DNA of 64,000 bases from Thermomonas beijingensis (lineage in GTDB: Bacteria > Pseudomonadota > Gammaproteobacteria > Xanthomonadales > Xanthomonadaceae). Below are positions 1 to 8,570 of this stretch, in pieces (within the stretch, counting starts at the first letter, position 1; each line of letters opens with the position of its first letter). A model generated the notes under the pieces. The model did not search any database. It was not told the origin of the DNA and saw nothing but the letters and a program-made list of their open reading frames with translations. Position numbers and translations under genes: made by a program. Location of the stretch: assembly GCF_020034655.1 (NCBI RefSeq), contig NZ_JAIQDJ010000001.1, positions 992,001-1,056,000 on the forward strand, written 5' to 3'.

Positions 1-1536
1 CTGCAGCCGTGGCTGGGTGGGGTGCTGACCGACCGGTTGCTGCTCAATCAGCACCTGGGGCTGTTGCTGGGGCTGTTGTTCGCCCTGATCTGCGCACAGC
101 AGGGTTTGAGTTATGTGACCGCGCTGCAGTTGCAGAAGGTGTCGGGACGGCTGCAGGCTGATGCCGGTGCCGAGCTGTATGCGCATCTGCAGGCGTTGCC
201 GTTGGAATGGCACAACGCGCGTCAGCGCGGTGACGTGTTGGCACTGTTGTACGTGGATATCCATCGAATCGGGCGTTACGTGACCGGCACGCTGCTGCCG
301 CTGCTGCCGCTGCTGTTTACGCTGGTGGGTGCGCTGGCGATGATGCTGTACTTGGCACCGCTGATTGCGGTGATGGTGGCGGTGTTGATGCCGCTGATGT
401 TCCTTGCGTTGAAGTTGGTCGGCCGCAAGTTGCGGCCGTTATCGCATGCCTCGGCGCAGGCCTGGGCCGAACAATCGGCGCTGGCCGAACAGAATCTGGA
501 ATCGCTGGCGCTGATCAAGGCGTTCGGCACGGAGGCTGCGGAACGCACGAATTTCCGCCAGCGCGTGGATGCGGTGTATGCCGCGGATCTGCGGCTGGAG
601 AAATTGCAAGGTGCGATCAATCCGGTGGTGTATATGATCGGTGCCGGTGCGATTTTGTTGCTACTGGGGCTGGGTGGGCATTGGGTCATTCGCAGCGAAA
701 TGCGGATGGGCGAGTTGGTCAGCGTGTTCTTGTACGGCTTGGTGCTGGTGGGGCCGGTAGGCAGTCTGGCTTCGGTGTATGGCAGCACGATGGCGGCAAT
801 GGGTTCGCTGCAGCGCTTATCCGATGCACTGGATGCGCGTCCGGAAGTGGACATCGGCAGGCAGCAAGTGGTGCCGGTTGCCGGCGACATCGTGTATTCG
901 CAGGTCGACTTCACCTATCCCGGGCGCGAACCGCTGTTCCGCAGCCTGGAGCTGACTATTCGCGCTGGCCAGACGGTGGCGCTGACCGGCGTCAACGGCG
1001 CCGGCAAAAGCACCCTCGTGCATCTGCTGCTGCGGTTGGTCGAGCCGCAGGCCGGCAGCGTCACCATTGGCGGGATTGATCTGCGCGAGTTCCAGCTGCA
1101 GGCCCTGCGCGCGCAGATTGGCCTGGTGGCACAACAAGTGCTGCTGTTCAATGCCAGCGTGCGCGACAACATCGCCTATGGCCGCGTGGATGCCGCGCAG
1201 GAGGCAATCGAGCGTGCGGCGCGTGCGGCGCGGGCGCATGATTTTATCTGTAGCTTGCCGGATGGCTACGACACTTTGGTGGGTGACAATGGGGTGCGCT
1301 TATCGGGGGGGCAAAAGCAGCGACTGGCACTGGCGCGTGCGTTGGTGAAAGACCCGCCCATCCTGATTTTGGATGAAGCCACTGCGATGTTCGACCCGGA
1401 AGGCGAGTTGGAATTCATCGAGGAATGTCGTGATGTGCTGGCCAGCCGCACGGTGATTTTGATCACCCATCGCCCTGCTAGTTTGGCCTTGGCCGATCGC
1501 ATTGTGCGCTTGGATAGCGGGCAGGTTCAGGGGTAA
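1..1536 (+). CDS. ABC exporter, fused membrane and ATPase domains (5' end outside window)
   Basis: The reading frame is open from base 1, so the true start lies upstream; a GTG at 22 is only the first internal start-like codon. The visible part is the C-terminal portion of an MsbA-type half-transporter: several hydrophobic helices in the first ~250 residues, then a nucleotide-binding domain with Walker A GVNGAGKST, the signature LSGGQ, Walker B ILILDEAT and the H-loop ITHRP. Such proteins act as homodimers in the inner membrane and export lipids, peptides or drugs using ATP. The substrate cannot be told from sequence. Confidence 0.9.
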   Translation: MQPWLGGVLTDRLLLNQHLGLLLGLLFALICAQQGLSYVTALQLQKVSGRLQADAGAELYAHLQALPLEWHNARQRGDVLALLYVDIHRIGRYVTGTLLPLLPLLFTLVGALAMMLYLAPLIAVMVAVLMPLMFLALKLVGRKLRPLSHASAQAWAEQSALAEQNLESLALIKAFGTEAAERTNFRQRVDAVYAADLRLEKLQGAINPVVYMIGAGAILLLLGLGGHWVIRSEMRMGELVSVFLYGLVLVGPVGSLASVYGSTMAAMGSLQRLSDALDARPEVDIGRQQVVPVAGDIVYSQVDFTYPGREPLFRSLELTIRAGQTVALTGVNGAGKSTLVHLLLRLVEPQAGSVTIGGIDLREFQLQALRAQIGLVAQQVLLFNASVRDNIAYGRVDAAQEAIERAARAARAHDFICSLPDGYDTLVGDNGVRLSGGQKQRLALARALVKDPPILILDEATAMFDPEGELEFIEECRDVLASRTVILITHRPASLALADRIVRLDSGQVQG

Positions 1537-1572
1537 AAACAGGAGCCAAGTGCGCAGGTTGCGTGCCTAGGT

Positions 1573-2265
1573 TCAACGCGACAACAAGGTTTGCTGGATG
1601 GCAATATCCAGTGCGCGTGTTGCGTCCGTATCCAGTGGCGCAGCGCGCAGCGCTTGCACGGCCTGCGCCAGCTGCGCCGCGCCCACAAAGCCGCAGCTGG
1701 CGCTGAGTTTGTGCAGCTCGGCACGCACGGTGGTGGCATCGCCATGCTTGGCGGCATCCAGGATGCGCGCTTGTTGAGCGGGCAATTCCTGCAGGAACAA
1801 TGCCCGCAACGCAGTCACATGCTCTGGGTTGCCGCCCAGTGCAGCCAGTGCGGTGGCATCGTCCCAGAGTACGGGCCGCTGCAGGCCAGCCGGCAAGTGC
1901 CGTTGCAAGGCGGCGTGCAAACTCGCCAGCGGTATCGGTTTGCACAATACTTCGACAAAGCCGCAAGCCTGCAACGCGGCGCAGCTGGCGGCAGTGGCCG
2001 CTGCGGTATGCGCAAGCGCAGGGGTGTGGATGCCGCGCTGCAGCAGGCGCTGCAGCAGTTCGCCACCGTGCCCGTCCGGCAAATTGGCGTCGATCAGCAA
2101 TAGGTCGAAAGGTTGTTGGATGCAGGCCTGCTCGGCCTCGGCCAGCGTGCCGGCGACAACGACGGTGGCAGGAAACGCAGTGGCGGCGGCGTGCAGGAAG
2201 GCCGCGCTCACCGGGTCATCCTCGACCAGCAGCAAACGCGGTGGTGTGGAGGGGAGTTGATTCAT
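1573..2265 (-). CDS. response regulator receiver plus Hpt phosphotransfer protein
   Basis: 230 aa. Residues ~10-125 form a receiver domain: the acidic pair in LLVEDD, the phosphoacceptor Asp in LLLIDANLPDG and a conserved Lys in VLCKPI. Residues ~140-225 look like a histidine phosphotransfer domain with the candidate His in AELHKLSASCGFVG. There is no kinase domain or DNA-binding output, so it is probably an intermediate in a His-Asp phosphorelay that takes phosphate from a hybrid kinase encoded elsewhere. It is convergent with the ABC exporter and divergent from the ydbH-like gene. Confidence 0.85.
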   Translation of the reverse strand: MNQLPSTPPRLLLVEDDPVSAAFLHAAATAFPATVVVAGTLAEAEQACIQQPFDLLLIDANLPDGHGGELLQRLLQRGIHTPALAHTAAATAASCAALQACGFVEVLCKPIPLASLHAALQRHLPAGLQRPVLWDDATALAALGGNPEHVTALRALFLQELPAQQARILDAAKHGDATTVRAELHKLSASCGFVGAAQLAQAVQALRAAPLDTDATRALDIAIQQTLLSR

Positions 2266-2298
2266 CGCAACGACCTCTTGGGTTTGTATGCTGCGCAG

Positions 2299-4338
2299 AT
2301 GCCACGCCCGATGCTAACCCGTTGTTTGCCGCTGTTGCCGCTGTTGCCGGCACTGCTGCTGTTGGCAGCACCGGAGGCAGCGGCACGGGAAGTGCAACTG
2401 CGGGTGGCCAAGCTGAGTACGGCGGCGGCCACGCTGCAACAGGTGCGCGTGCAGTTGCGCTGGCAAGATCAAGCCGAGCAGGGGGAATTGCAGGTGTGGG
2501 CGGGCAAGGTGGATGCGCCCGGGCTGGGCTACCACTACCGCGACCTGCATTGGCGCTGCCCTTTGCGGCGTTCCCCCACGGCCGGTTGGCAATGCGCGGG
2601 GGCGCTGCGTTCGGGTAGCTTGCCGCCATTGCAATTGGCGCTGCAACTGGAGACCGCCAGCACGCGTGTGGTACTGGCGCAAGGCCGGGCACGGTTGAAG
2701 GTGGAGCAAGTGGCCGCCGCCCCCGATCTCACCACGCTGGAGTTGCAGAAGGTGCCGCTGGCATGGGCGCAGGCGTTGTTGACGCAAGCGTGGCCAGCGG
2801 CGCAACTCAAGGCCGGAACGGTGGCTGGGCGGTTGCAGGTGCACGCGCCAACGACCGCGCCATTGCGCGTGCAAGGCGGTTTGCAGCTGACATCGGCTGG
2901 CTTTGCAACGGTCGATGCCGGCATCGTGGGCGAGCAGTTGAGCGGCACGCTGCAGATGGACTTGCGCAGCACATCGGCCCACTCCAGCGTGCAACTGGAT
3001 GGGCAATGGCATGCCGGTGAATTTCTGGCCGGCAATACCTATGTCGCTTTGCCGGCCAGCGCAGTGCAGTTTCATGTGCAGGCCAAGCAGCGTGCCGGGC
3101 AAGGCTGGCAACTGCCGCGCATCGAATGGCACGATGGTGCAGTGCTGACCGCGTTTGCCAGTGCCAGGCTGCAAACGGATGGGAGTTTGCAGGGATTATC
3201 GGTGCAGATGCATAGCGACGACATGACCCCGTTGAAGCCGCGTTATTTGTCCGGCTGGATGGGCATGGCGGGTTTGCGCGATGTGGAGCTGCACGGCCGC
3301 ATGGACGTGCAGGCGCAGGTGGATGCCAGTGGGCTTGCTGCGGTCACGGCGAGGCTGCATGGCGTGGATGTGCGCGACCCGAACGGGCGTTTTGTGTTCG
3401 ATGGCCTGCGCGGTGATGTGGGCTATTCGGCAGGGGCCCCCGTGGCGAGTGCCTTGCAATGGACTGGCGGTCAGCTGTATGGCTTGGCGTTTGGTGCGGC
3501 TACGCTGCCATTTGCCAGCAGCACCGGTGAGCTGCGCACGCGTGCAGCGGTCAAGGTGCCGTTGATGGGCGGCACACTGGGGCTGCGCGATGTGGTGATT
3601 CGGCCACCACAAGGCGAGGCCGGGATGGATATTCGGTTTGGCTTGCAACTGGCCGACATTGACTTTGGCAGGATCTCGCAGGCGTTGGGCTTGCCGGCGT
3701 TTCAGGGCACGTTGGGCGGCAGCATCCCGCGTGCGCATTATGCGCAAGACCGGATTGATTTCGATGGCGGCTTGAATCTCGAGCTGTTCGACGGACGCGT
3801 GGCATTTTCGCAATTGTCGCTGGAGCGCCCATTCGGTAGCGCGCCCAGCCTGAGTGCCGATGTCGCCATGGATGATCTGGACCTGTTGCGGCTCACCGAA
3901 GTGCTGGGGTTTGGCAGCATCAGCGGCAAATTGGACGGCAGGGTGACCGGCTTGCGCTTGGTGGATTGGACACCGGTGGCTTTTGATGCGCGCTTCATCA
4001 CCGACGATGCCCCCGGTGTGCGCAAACGCATCAGTCAGCGCGCGGTGCAGGATATTGGTAGCGTGGGTGGCAGTTCGTTCATCCAAACCCTGCAAGGCAA
4101 GGCGATTGCGCTGTTCAAGGATTTTGGCTATCGCCGCATCGGCATTGGCTGCCATCTGGAAAACCAGATTTGTGCGATGAATGGCCTGCATTCAGCTGGC
4201 AACACTTTTACTATCGTGGAAGGTGCGGGCGTGCCCCGGCTCGACGTGGTGGGTTACAACCGTGCGGTGGACTGGTCAACGCTGGTGGAAAGGCTGTTGG
4301 CTGCCAGCAAGGGCGATGTGGCACCGGTCATTGATTGA
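2299..4338 (+). CDS. YdbH/AsmA-like envelope protein
   Basis: 679 aa from the ATG at 2299; the frame opens further upstream but that part overlaps the divergent regulator, and a signal-like hydrophobic stretch (LPLLPLLPALLLLAAPEAAA) begins only after 2299. A second ATG at 2311 is an alternative start. The rest is beta-rich with the C-terminal region typical of YdbH ('dicarboxylate transport' Pfam name). E. coli YdbH is one of the large bridge-like proteins linked to phospholipid movement between inner and outer membranes. The next gene is YdbL-like, which mirrors the E. coli ydbH-ynbE-ydbL group. Confidence 0.75.
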   Translation: MPRPMLTRCLPLLPLLPALLLLAAPEAAAREVQLRVAKLSTAAATLQQVRVQLRWQDQAEQGELQVWAGKVDAPGLGYHYRDLHWRCPLRRSPTAGWQCAGALRSGSLPPLQLALQLETASTRVVLAQGRARLKVEQVAAAPDLTTLELQKVPLAWAQALLTQAWPAAQLKAGTVAGRLQVHAPTTAPLRVQGGLQLTSAGFATVDAGIVGEQLSGTLQMDLRSTSAHSSVQLDGQWHAGEFLAGNTYVALPASAVQFHVQAKQRAGQGWQLPRIEWHDGAVLTAFASARLQTDGSLQGLSVQMHSDDMTPLKPRYLSGWMGMAGLRDVELHGRMDVQAQVDASGLAAVTARLHGVDVRDPNGRFVFDGLRGDVGYSAGAPVASALQWTGGQLYGLAFGAATLPFASSTGELRTRAAVKVPLMGGTLGLRDVVIRPPQGEAGMDIRFGLQLADIDFGRISQALGLPAFQGTLGGSIPRAHYAQDRIDFDGGLNLELFDGRVAFSQLSLERPFGSAPSLSADVAMDDLDLLRLTEVLGFGSISGKLDGRVTGLRLVDWTPVAFDARFITDDAPGVRKRISQRAVQDIGSVGGSSFIQTLQGKAIALFKDFGYRRIGIGCHLENQICAMNGLHSAGNTFTIVEGAGVPRLDVVGYNRAVDWSTLVERLLAASKGDVAPVID

Positions 4339-4367
4339 TCGCAACTGACAGACGAGGAAATCAAATC

Positions 4368-4991
4368 ATGAAGCAATGGATGGGTGTACCGGTTGCAAGC
4401 GCGTTGTTGTTGAGTGCGTGCGTGACGATCAACGTGTATTTCCCGGCTGCCGAGGCCAAGCAGGCGGCCAAGGAATTTGTCGAAAAGGTCATCAACGATG
4501 CCGACAAGGTGCAAATCAAGGAGGCGCCCAGTGGCGGCGGTGGTGGCATGGTGATGCAAACCCCGCGTGCACGGTTTGATGTGGCGCGGCTTGACCCGTG
4601 GGTGTTGCTGGGCATCGGCAGCGCGCAGGCGCAGTCTGCTCCCGATATCAGCATCAAGACGCCTGCCATTCAAGCCATTCAATCCCGCATGGAAAGTCGT
4701 TTCAGCAGCAGTTTGCGTGCCGGGTTTGACAGTGGCGCACTGGGCTTTACCAGCGATGGCCTGGTAAGCCTGCGCGACCCATCCAAAGTGGAATTGAAGG
4801 ACCGTGTGGCACTCAACACGGCCGTGGCCGATGACAACCGCGACCGCAAAGCGGTGTACCGTGAAGTGGCGGTGGCCAACGGGCATCCCGAATGGGAAGA
4901 GCAGATCCGCGGTGTATTCGCCAAGCAATGGATCAGCAGTGCGCGTGCGGGATGGTGGTATCAGTCCGGCGGCGCGTGGAAGCAAAAATGA
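4368..4991 (+). CDS. YdbL-like DUF1318 protein
   Basis: 207 aa, starting at the ATG at 4368 behind a GAGGAAA ribosome site. It opens with a hydrophobic signal ending LLSACVTINVYFPAAEA, which resembles a lipobox, followed by the YFPAAEAKQAAKEFVEKV segment typical of DUF1318/YdbL. The C-terminus has VYREVAVANGHPEW, also family-like. It lies 29 bp after the YdbH-like gene and is probably cotranscribed. YdbL is a periplasmic partner of YdbH and YnbE; no separate YnbE gene is seen here, and the lipobox-bearing N-terminus may combine both roles (inference). Confidence 0.75.
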   Translation: MKQWMGVPVASALLLSACVTINVYFPAAEAKQAAKEFVEKVINDADKVQIKEAPSGGGGGMVMQTPRARFDVARLDPWVLLGIGSAQAQSAPDISIKTPAIQAIQSRMESRFSSSLRAGFDSGALGFTSDGLVSLRDPSKVELKDRVALNTAVADDNRDRKAVYREVAVANGHPEWEEQIRGVFAKQWISSARAGWWYQSGGAWKQK

Positions 4992-4998
4992 ATGACCA

Positions 4999-5030
4999 AC
5001 AAAACGCCCGGTGCAAGCCGGGCGTTTTGT
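4999..5030 (+). terminator. intrinsic terminator, probably bidirectional
   Basis: Perfect 13-bp stem (4999-5011 with 5018-5030) and a 6-nt loop. The outer arms are A-rich on the left and T-rich on the right, so it can stop both the ydbH-ydbL transcript and the convergent ABC exporter transcript. Confidence 0.85.
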
Positions 5031-5116
5031 CTTGCGGCCACAAGAGCGGTCGCTGGCCCCGACTGGTGGTGGCCTGTCACGCGCAGGCTGCGCTTGTACG
5101 GGGCGTGCTTGTGCAG

Positions 5117-6877
5117 TCAGTCGAGGAATTGCAGCTTTGCCAATTCCGCATACAGCCCGCCTTGTGTCAACAGTTCGCTGTGGGTGCCCTCGGCGACGAT
5201 GCGGCCGTGGTCCATCACCACGATGCGGTCGGCTTTGAGCACGGTGGCCAAGCGGTGCGCCACCACCAAGGTGGTGCGGCCGGTCATCAGATGTTCCAGC
5301 GCGTGTTGCACGGCACGCTCGCTTTGTGCATCCAGCGCCGAGGTGGCTTCATCCAGCAACAGAATCGGCGCGTCCTTGAGTAGTGCACGCGCAATCGCGA
5401 CGCGCTGCTGCTGGCCGCCGGACAGACGCGCGCCGCGTTCACCCAGCTCACTGGCAAACCCTTCGGGCAGGGCATCCAGAAAGTCTGTGGCTTCGGCCAG
5501 TTGCGCCGCGTGGCGCACCTGTGCATCGCTGGCATCCAGCTTGCCGTAGCGGATATTGTCGGCGGCACTGGTGGCAAAGATCACCGGCGCTTGCGGCACC
5601 AGGGCAATGGCTTCGCGCAGCAGGTCCGGCTGCACGTTGCGGATGTCGATGCCATCCAGCAACAAGCGTCCCTGCTGCGGGTCGTGGAAGCGCAGCAGCA
5701 TCGTGAACACAGTACTTTTGCCGGCACCGGATGGGCCAACCAGGGCCACTGTTTCGCCTGGGTTGACCCGCAGCGTGAAGCCTTCCAACGCCGCGGCATC
5801 CGGGCGTTGCGGGTAGTGGAAGCTGACATTCTCGAATACGATTGCACCGCGTACGGGTGTCGGCAGCCGTTGCGGCTGCGTGGGTGCGGTGATCGAGGAG
5901 TGTTCCTGCAGCAACTCGTGAATGCGGCCCATGCCACCGGCGGCTTTCTGCAACTCATTCCAGACTTCGGCCAGTGCCCCCACCGAGCCGCCGCCGATCA
6001 TCGCGTACATCACGAACTGGCCCAATGCGCCGGCACTGAGTTGGCCATTGATGACATCGTGTGCACCCGACCACAACACCAGGATGACTGCACCAAAAAT
6101 CAAGCTGATCGCGATTGCTGTCACTGTGGCTTGGGCGCCGATACGCTTGCGTGCGGTGGCCACCGCACTGGCCATGGCCTGCGCGTAGCGGCTGCGCTCG
6201 TAGCCTTCACGCGAATGCGCTTGCACGGTGCGCACGGCACCCAGGGCTTCGGTAGCCAAGGTATTGGCATCGGCAATGCGATCCTGGCTGGCACGCGATA
6301 CCTTCTGGATGCGGCGTGCGCCAATCACGATCGGGGCCACCGCCAACGGGATGCCCAATAGCGCCCACGCCGCCAGCTTCGGGCTGGTGACGAACAGCAT
6401 CACCATCGAGCCAATCACGGTGACACTGCTGCGCAGGGCCACCGACATGCTGGAGGCGATCACGCTGCGCAGCAGTTCGGCATCGGCGGTGAGCCGCGAC
6501 ACCAGTTCGCCACTGCGGCTGCGGTCGTAAAACCCGGCATCCAGCCCCAGCAAGTGCGCATACAGGCGCGTGCGCAGATCGGCAACGACTTTTTCACCCA
6601 GCAAGGTGACGAAGAAATAGCGTGCGGCAGTGGCCAGTGCCAACGCCACGATCACCACCAGCACAAAGCCGAAGGTGCGGTCGATATTGGCCCCGCTTTG
6701 AAAGCCGTGGTCGATCATCTGGCGGAATGCCACCGGCAAGCTCAGGGTGGCAGTGGACGAGCAGGCCAGCGCCACCAGCCACGCCGAAAACAGGCCAAGG
6801 TGCTGTTGGATGAAGGGCCACAGGGCACGCAGGGTACCGATGGGTGCCTTGCTCGGCACCGGAGAGGGGGAGTTCAT
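5117..6877 (-). CDS. ABC exporter (MsbA-type half-transporter)
   Basis: 586 aa. N-terminal six-helix exporter domain (~20-310), then an ATPase domain with Walker A GPSGAGKST, signature LSGGQQQR, Walker B ILLLDEATSALD and a His switch in VVAHRLATV. All catalytic motifs are intact. The family acts as a homodimer in the inner membrane; MsbA moves lipid A, but many close relatives have other or unknown cargo, so no substrate is assigned. It stands alone on the minus strand behind a shared terminator. Confidence 0.9.
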   Translation of the reverse strand: MNSPSPVPSKAPIGTLRALWPFIQQHLGLFSAWLVALACSSTATLSLPVAFRQMIDHGFQSGANIDRTFGFVLVVIVALALATAARYFFVTLLGEKVVADLRTRLYAHLLGLDAGFYDRSRSGELVSRLTADAELLRSVIASSMSVALRSSVTVIGSMVMLFVTSPKLAAWALLGIPLAVAPIVIGARRIQKVSRASQDRIADANTLATEALGAVRTVQAHSREGYERSRYAQAMASAVATARKRIGAQATVTAIAISLIFGAVILVLWSGAHDVINGQLSAGALGQFVMYAMIGGGSVGALAEVWNELQKAAGGMGRIHELLQEHSSITAPTQPQRLPTPVRGAIVFENVSFHYPQRPDAAALEGFTLRVNPGETVALVGPSGAGKSTVFTMLLRFHDPQQGRLLLDGIDIRNVQPDLLREAIALVPQAPVIFATSAADNIRYGKLDASDAQVRHAAQLAEATDFLDALPEGFASELGERGARLSGGQQQRVAIARALLKDAPILLLDEATSALDAQSERAVQHALEHLMTGRTTLVVAHRLATVLKADRIVVMDHGRIVAEGTHSELLTQGGLYAELAKLQFLD

Positions 6878-6899
6878 CGAGGTATTTTAGCGTCAGCGC

Positions 6900-7856
6900 T
6901 CAGTGCGCTGCAGGATCGGGTGTGGTGGATTCCTGCGCATGTTCCAACTCGCGCAAATCCGACGGCAGGGTGGCCTGCGGGTAGCGTCGGCGGAATTCGG
7001 CCAGGCTGGCACGCGCGGCGTCCAGATCACCTTGCTGTTGCAATTGCCGGATGCGCTTGAGCCAGGCGTCGCGTGCGGCGGGACTGGCCATGGTCGCGGG
7101 CGGCACGTCGTCCAAAGGCGCATCGGCGCTGGCTGGTTCCGGCAGGCGTTGCGCCTGCTGGGCTTTGCCCATCGCCGCTTCGGGCCGGCGCGCCGCGGCG
7201 GCGGTCAGAGCGTCGCTGCCATGTGTCGCCGCCGGCGCAAGCGCGCCATTGGTCATCGGTTGCGCTGACTCGGCCGTGGTTGCTGCGGTCGCAGCCCTTG
7301 CAGCGGCGGCAGCTGCTGGTACGGGGAGGGCAGGCGGGGGGGCGGGAGCGGGTGCAGCGTCTTGCGCAAGTGCGCGGGGCGACTGCAGGACCACCGGCGG
7401 GGCTTCCGGCGGTGGCGGTGCCAGCATGCGTTGCGGGGATGGCGGTGCTGTGTCCACCGCAGACGGCGCATGGATAGGCGTGGCCGGTTGCGCGCCAGGG
7501 GGGGCGGTGGATGCTGTGTTGCGTGCACTGTCGGCGGCGCGCACCTTTGCGCGCGCGGCCTCTGCGGCGGCGGGCGTTGCGCGTTGTGCCATGGGTGCGG
7601 GTGCTGCGGGTGGCGATGGCGTGAATTGGACGCGCCACGCCACACCCACCGCCAGACACAGCGAGGCGGCCAGCGCCAACGGTGCCGCCCAGCGGCGCCG
7701 TGCAGGTTTGGCGGGTTGTTGCGCGGCGGCGTGTGCGGCGGCCAGGATGCGCGCATCCAGCTCGGCGGTGGGCTCGCTGCGGCCATGCATGCGTGGTAAT
7801 TGCGCAGCCAGCGCGCGCTCCTCGGCATCCAGCGGTTGTGGTGGAAGTCGGTTCAC
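6900..7856 (-). CDS. membrane-anchored anti-sigma-like protein
   Basis: 318 aa, overlapping the upstream ECF sigma gene by 4 bp (ATGA), so the two are translationally coupled. A short charged N-terminus (~1-55) precedes one membrane helix (~57-75, WAAPLALAASLCLAVGVAW), then a long Ala/Pro-rich periplasmic region and a conserved-looking C-terminus with RDAWLKRIRQLQQQGDLDAARASL. The arrangement (cytosolic tail, one helix, coupled to a sigma gene) is that of an anti-sigma factor. No zinc-binding HxxxCxxC motif is visible, so the call rests on context. Confidence 0.6.
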   Translation of the reverse strand: MNRLPPQPLDAEERALAAQLPRMHGRSEPTAELDARILAAAHAAAQQPAKPARRRWAAPLALAASLCLAVGVAWRVQFTPSPPAAPAPMAQRATPAAAEAARAKVRAADSARNTASTAPPGAQPATPIHAPSAVDTAPPSPQRMLAPPPPEAPPVVLQSPRALAQDAAPAPAPPPALPVPAAAAAARAATAATTAESAQPMTNGALAPAATHGSDALTAAAARRPEAAMGKAQQAQRLPEPASADAPLDDVPPATMASPAARDAWLKRIRQLQQQGDLDAARASLAEFRRRYPQATLPSDLRELEHAQESTTPDPAAH

Positions 7857-8398
7857 GAGGTCAACCTCGCACGCAGTTTGTCCATGGCATAGCGCAGGCG
7901 TGATTTCACTGTCTCGCGGCCGGTACCGGTGATGGTGCCGATTTCCTCCAGCGTCAATTCCTGTTCCAGCCGCAACAGCACAACCTCACGTTGATCCATG
8001 GGCAGGTCATCCAGCGCCAGTTGCAGTTGGCGGCGACGTTCGAATTCCGACAACACGCGCTCGGGCGTGTGCGCATCGGCGAGTCGTGCCAGGCGCTCAT
8101 CGGCATCATCGGGTGCCGATGGGCGATGCTTGAGGCCGCGCCAATGGTCGCCCAGCCGGTGATGGGCGATGGTGAACAACCACGCGGAGAAGCCGGCGTC
8201 CGGTGTCCAGTCAGTGCGCGCGGCGATGAGCTTTTGCCACACATCCTGAAACAATTCGTCGGCCAGCGCCGGATCCCGCACATGCCGCAGCAAATAGCGA
8301 TACAGCTTTTGCCGATGCCGCGCATACAGCTGCTCGAACGCGCTCACGTCGCCGGCGGCATAGGCCAACATCAGGGCTTCGTCGGTGCTTTCGGGCAT
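7853..8398 (-). CDS. ECF-family RNA polymerase sigma factor
   Basis: 181 aa from the ATG at 8398. Region 2 is seen in DVSAFEQLYARHRQKLYRYLLRHVRDPALADELFQ (two parts) and WLFTIAHHRLGDHWR; region 4 in LTLEEIGTITGTGRETVKSRL, the helix-turn-helix that reads the -35 element. The linker is longer than in minimal ECF factors. It is transcribed with the anti-sigma-like gene downstream, the usual pairing. The signal it answers to is not evident. Confidence 0.9.
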   Translation of the reverse strand: MPESTDEALMLAYAAGDVSAFEQLYARHRQKLYRYLLRHVRDPALADELFQDVWQKLIAARTDWTPDAGFSAWLFTIAHHRLGDHWRGLKHRPSAPDDADERLARLADAHTPERVLSEFERRRQLQLALDDLPMDQREVVLLRLEQELTLEEIGTITGTGRETVKSRLRYAMDKLRARLTS

Positions 8399-8570
8399 TT
8401 CCACCGGGTACAGCCTACGGCCAGGCGATGCCATCGGGAAGGGGGGAATGCATCGGCGGGGGTGGCGGTGCAGTAGCGGCATGGTCGGGTAAACGCGCCA
8501 CGGCGCGGGATGGGGTTGAACCGTGCGGTGACGGGGGCGTGGAATCCGCGGCGGGTTACAGGCAATATGC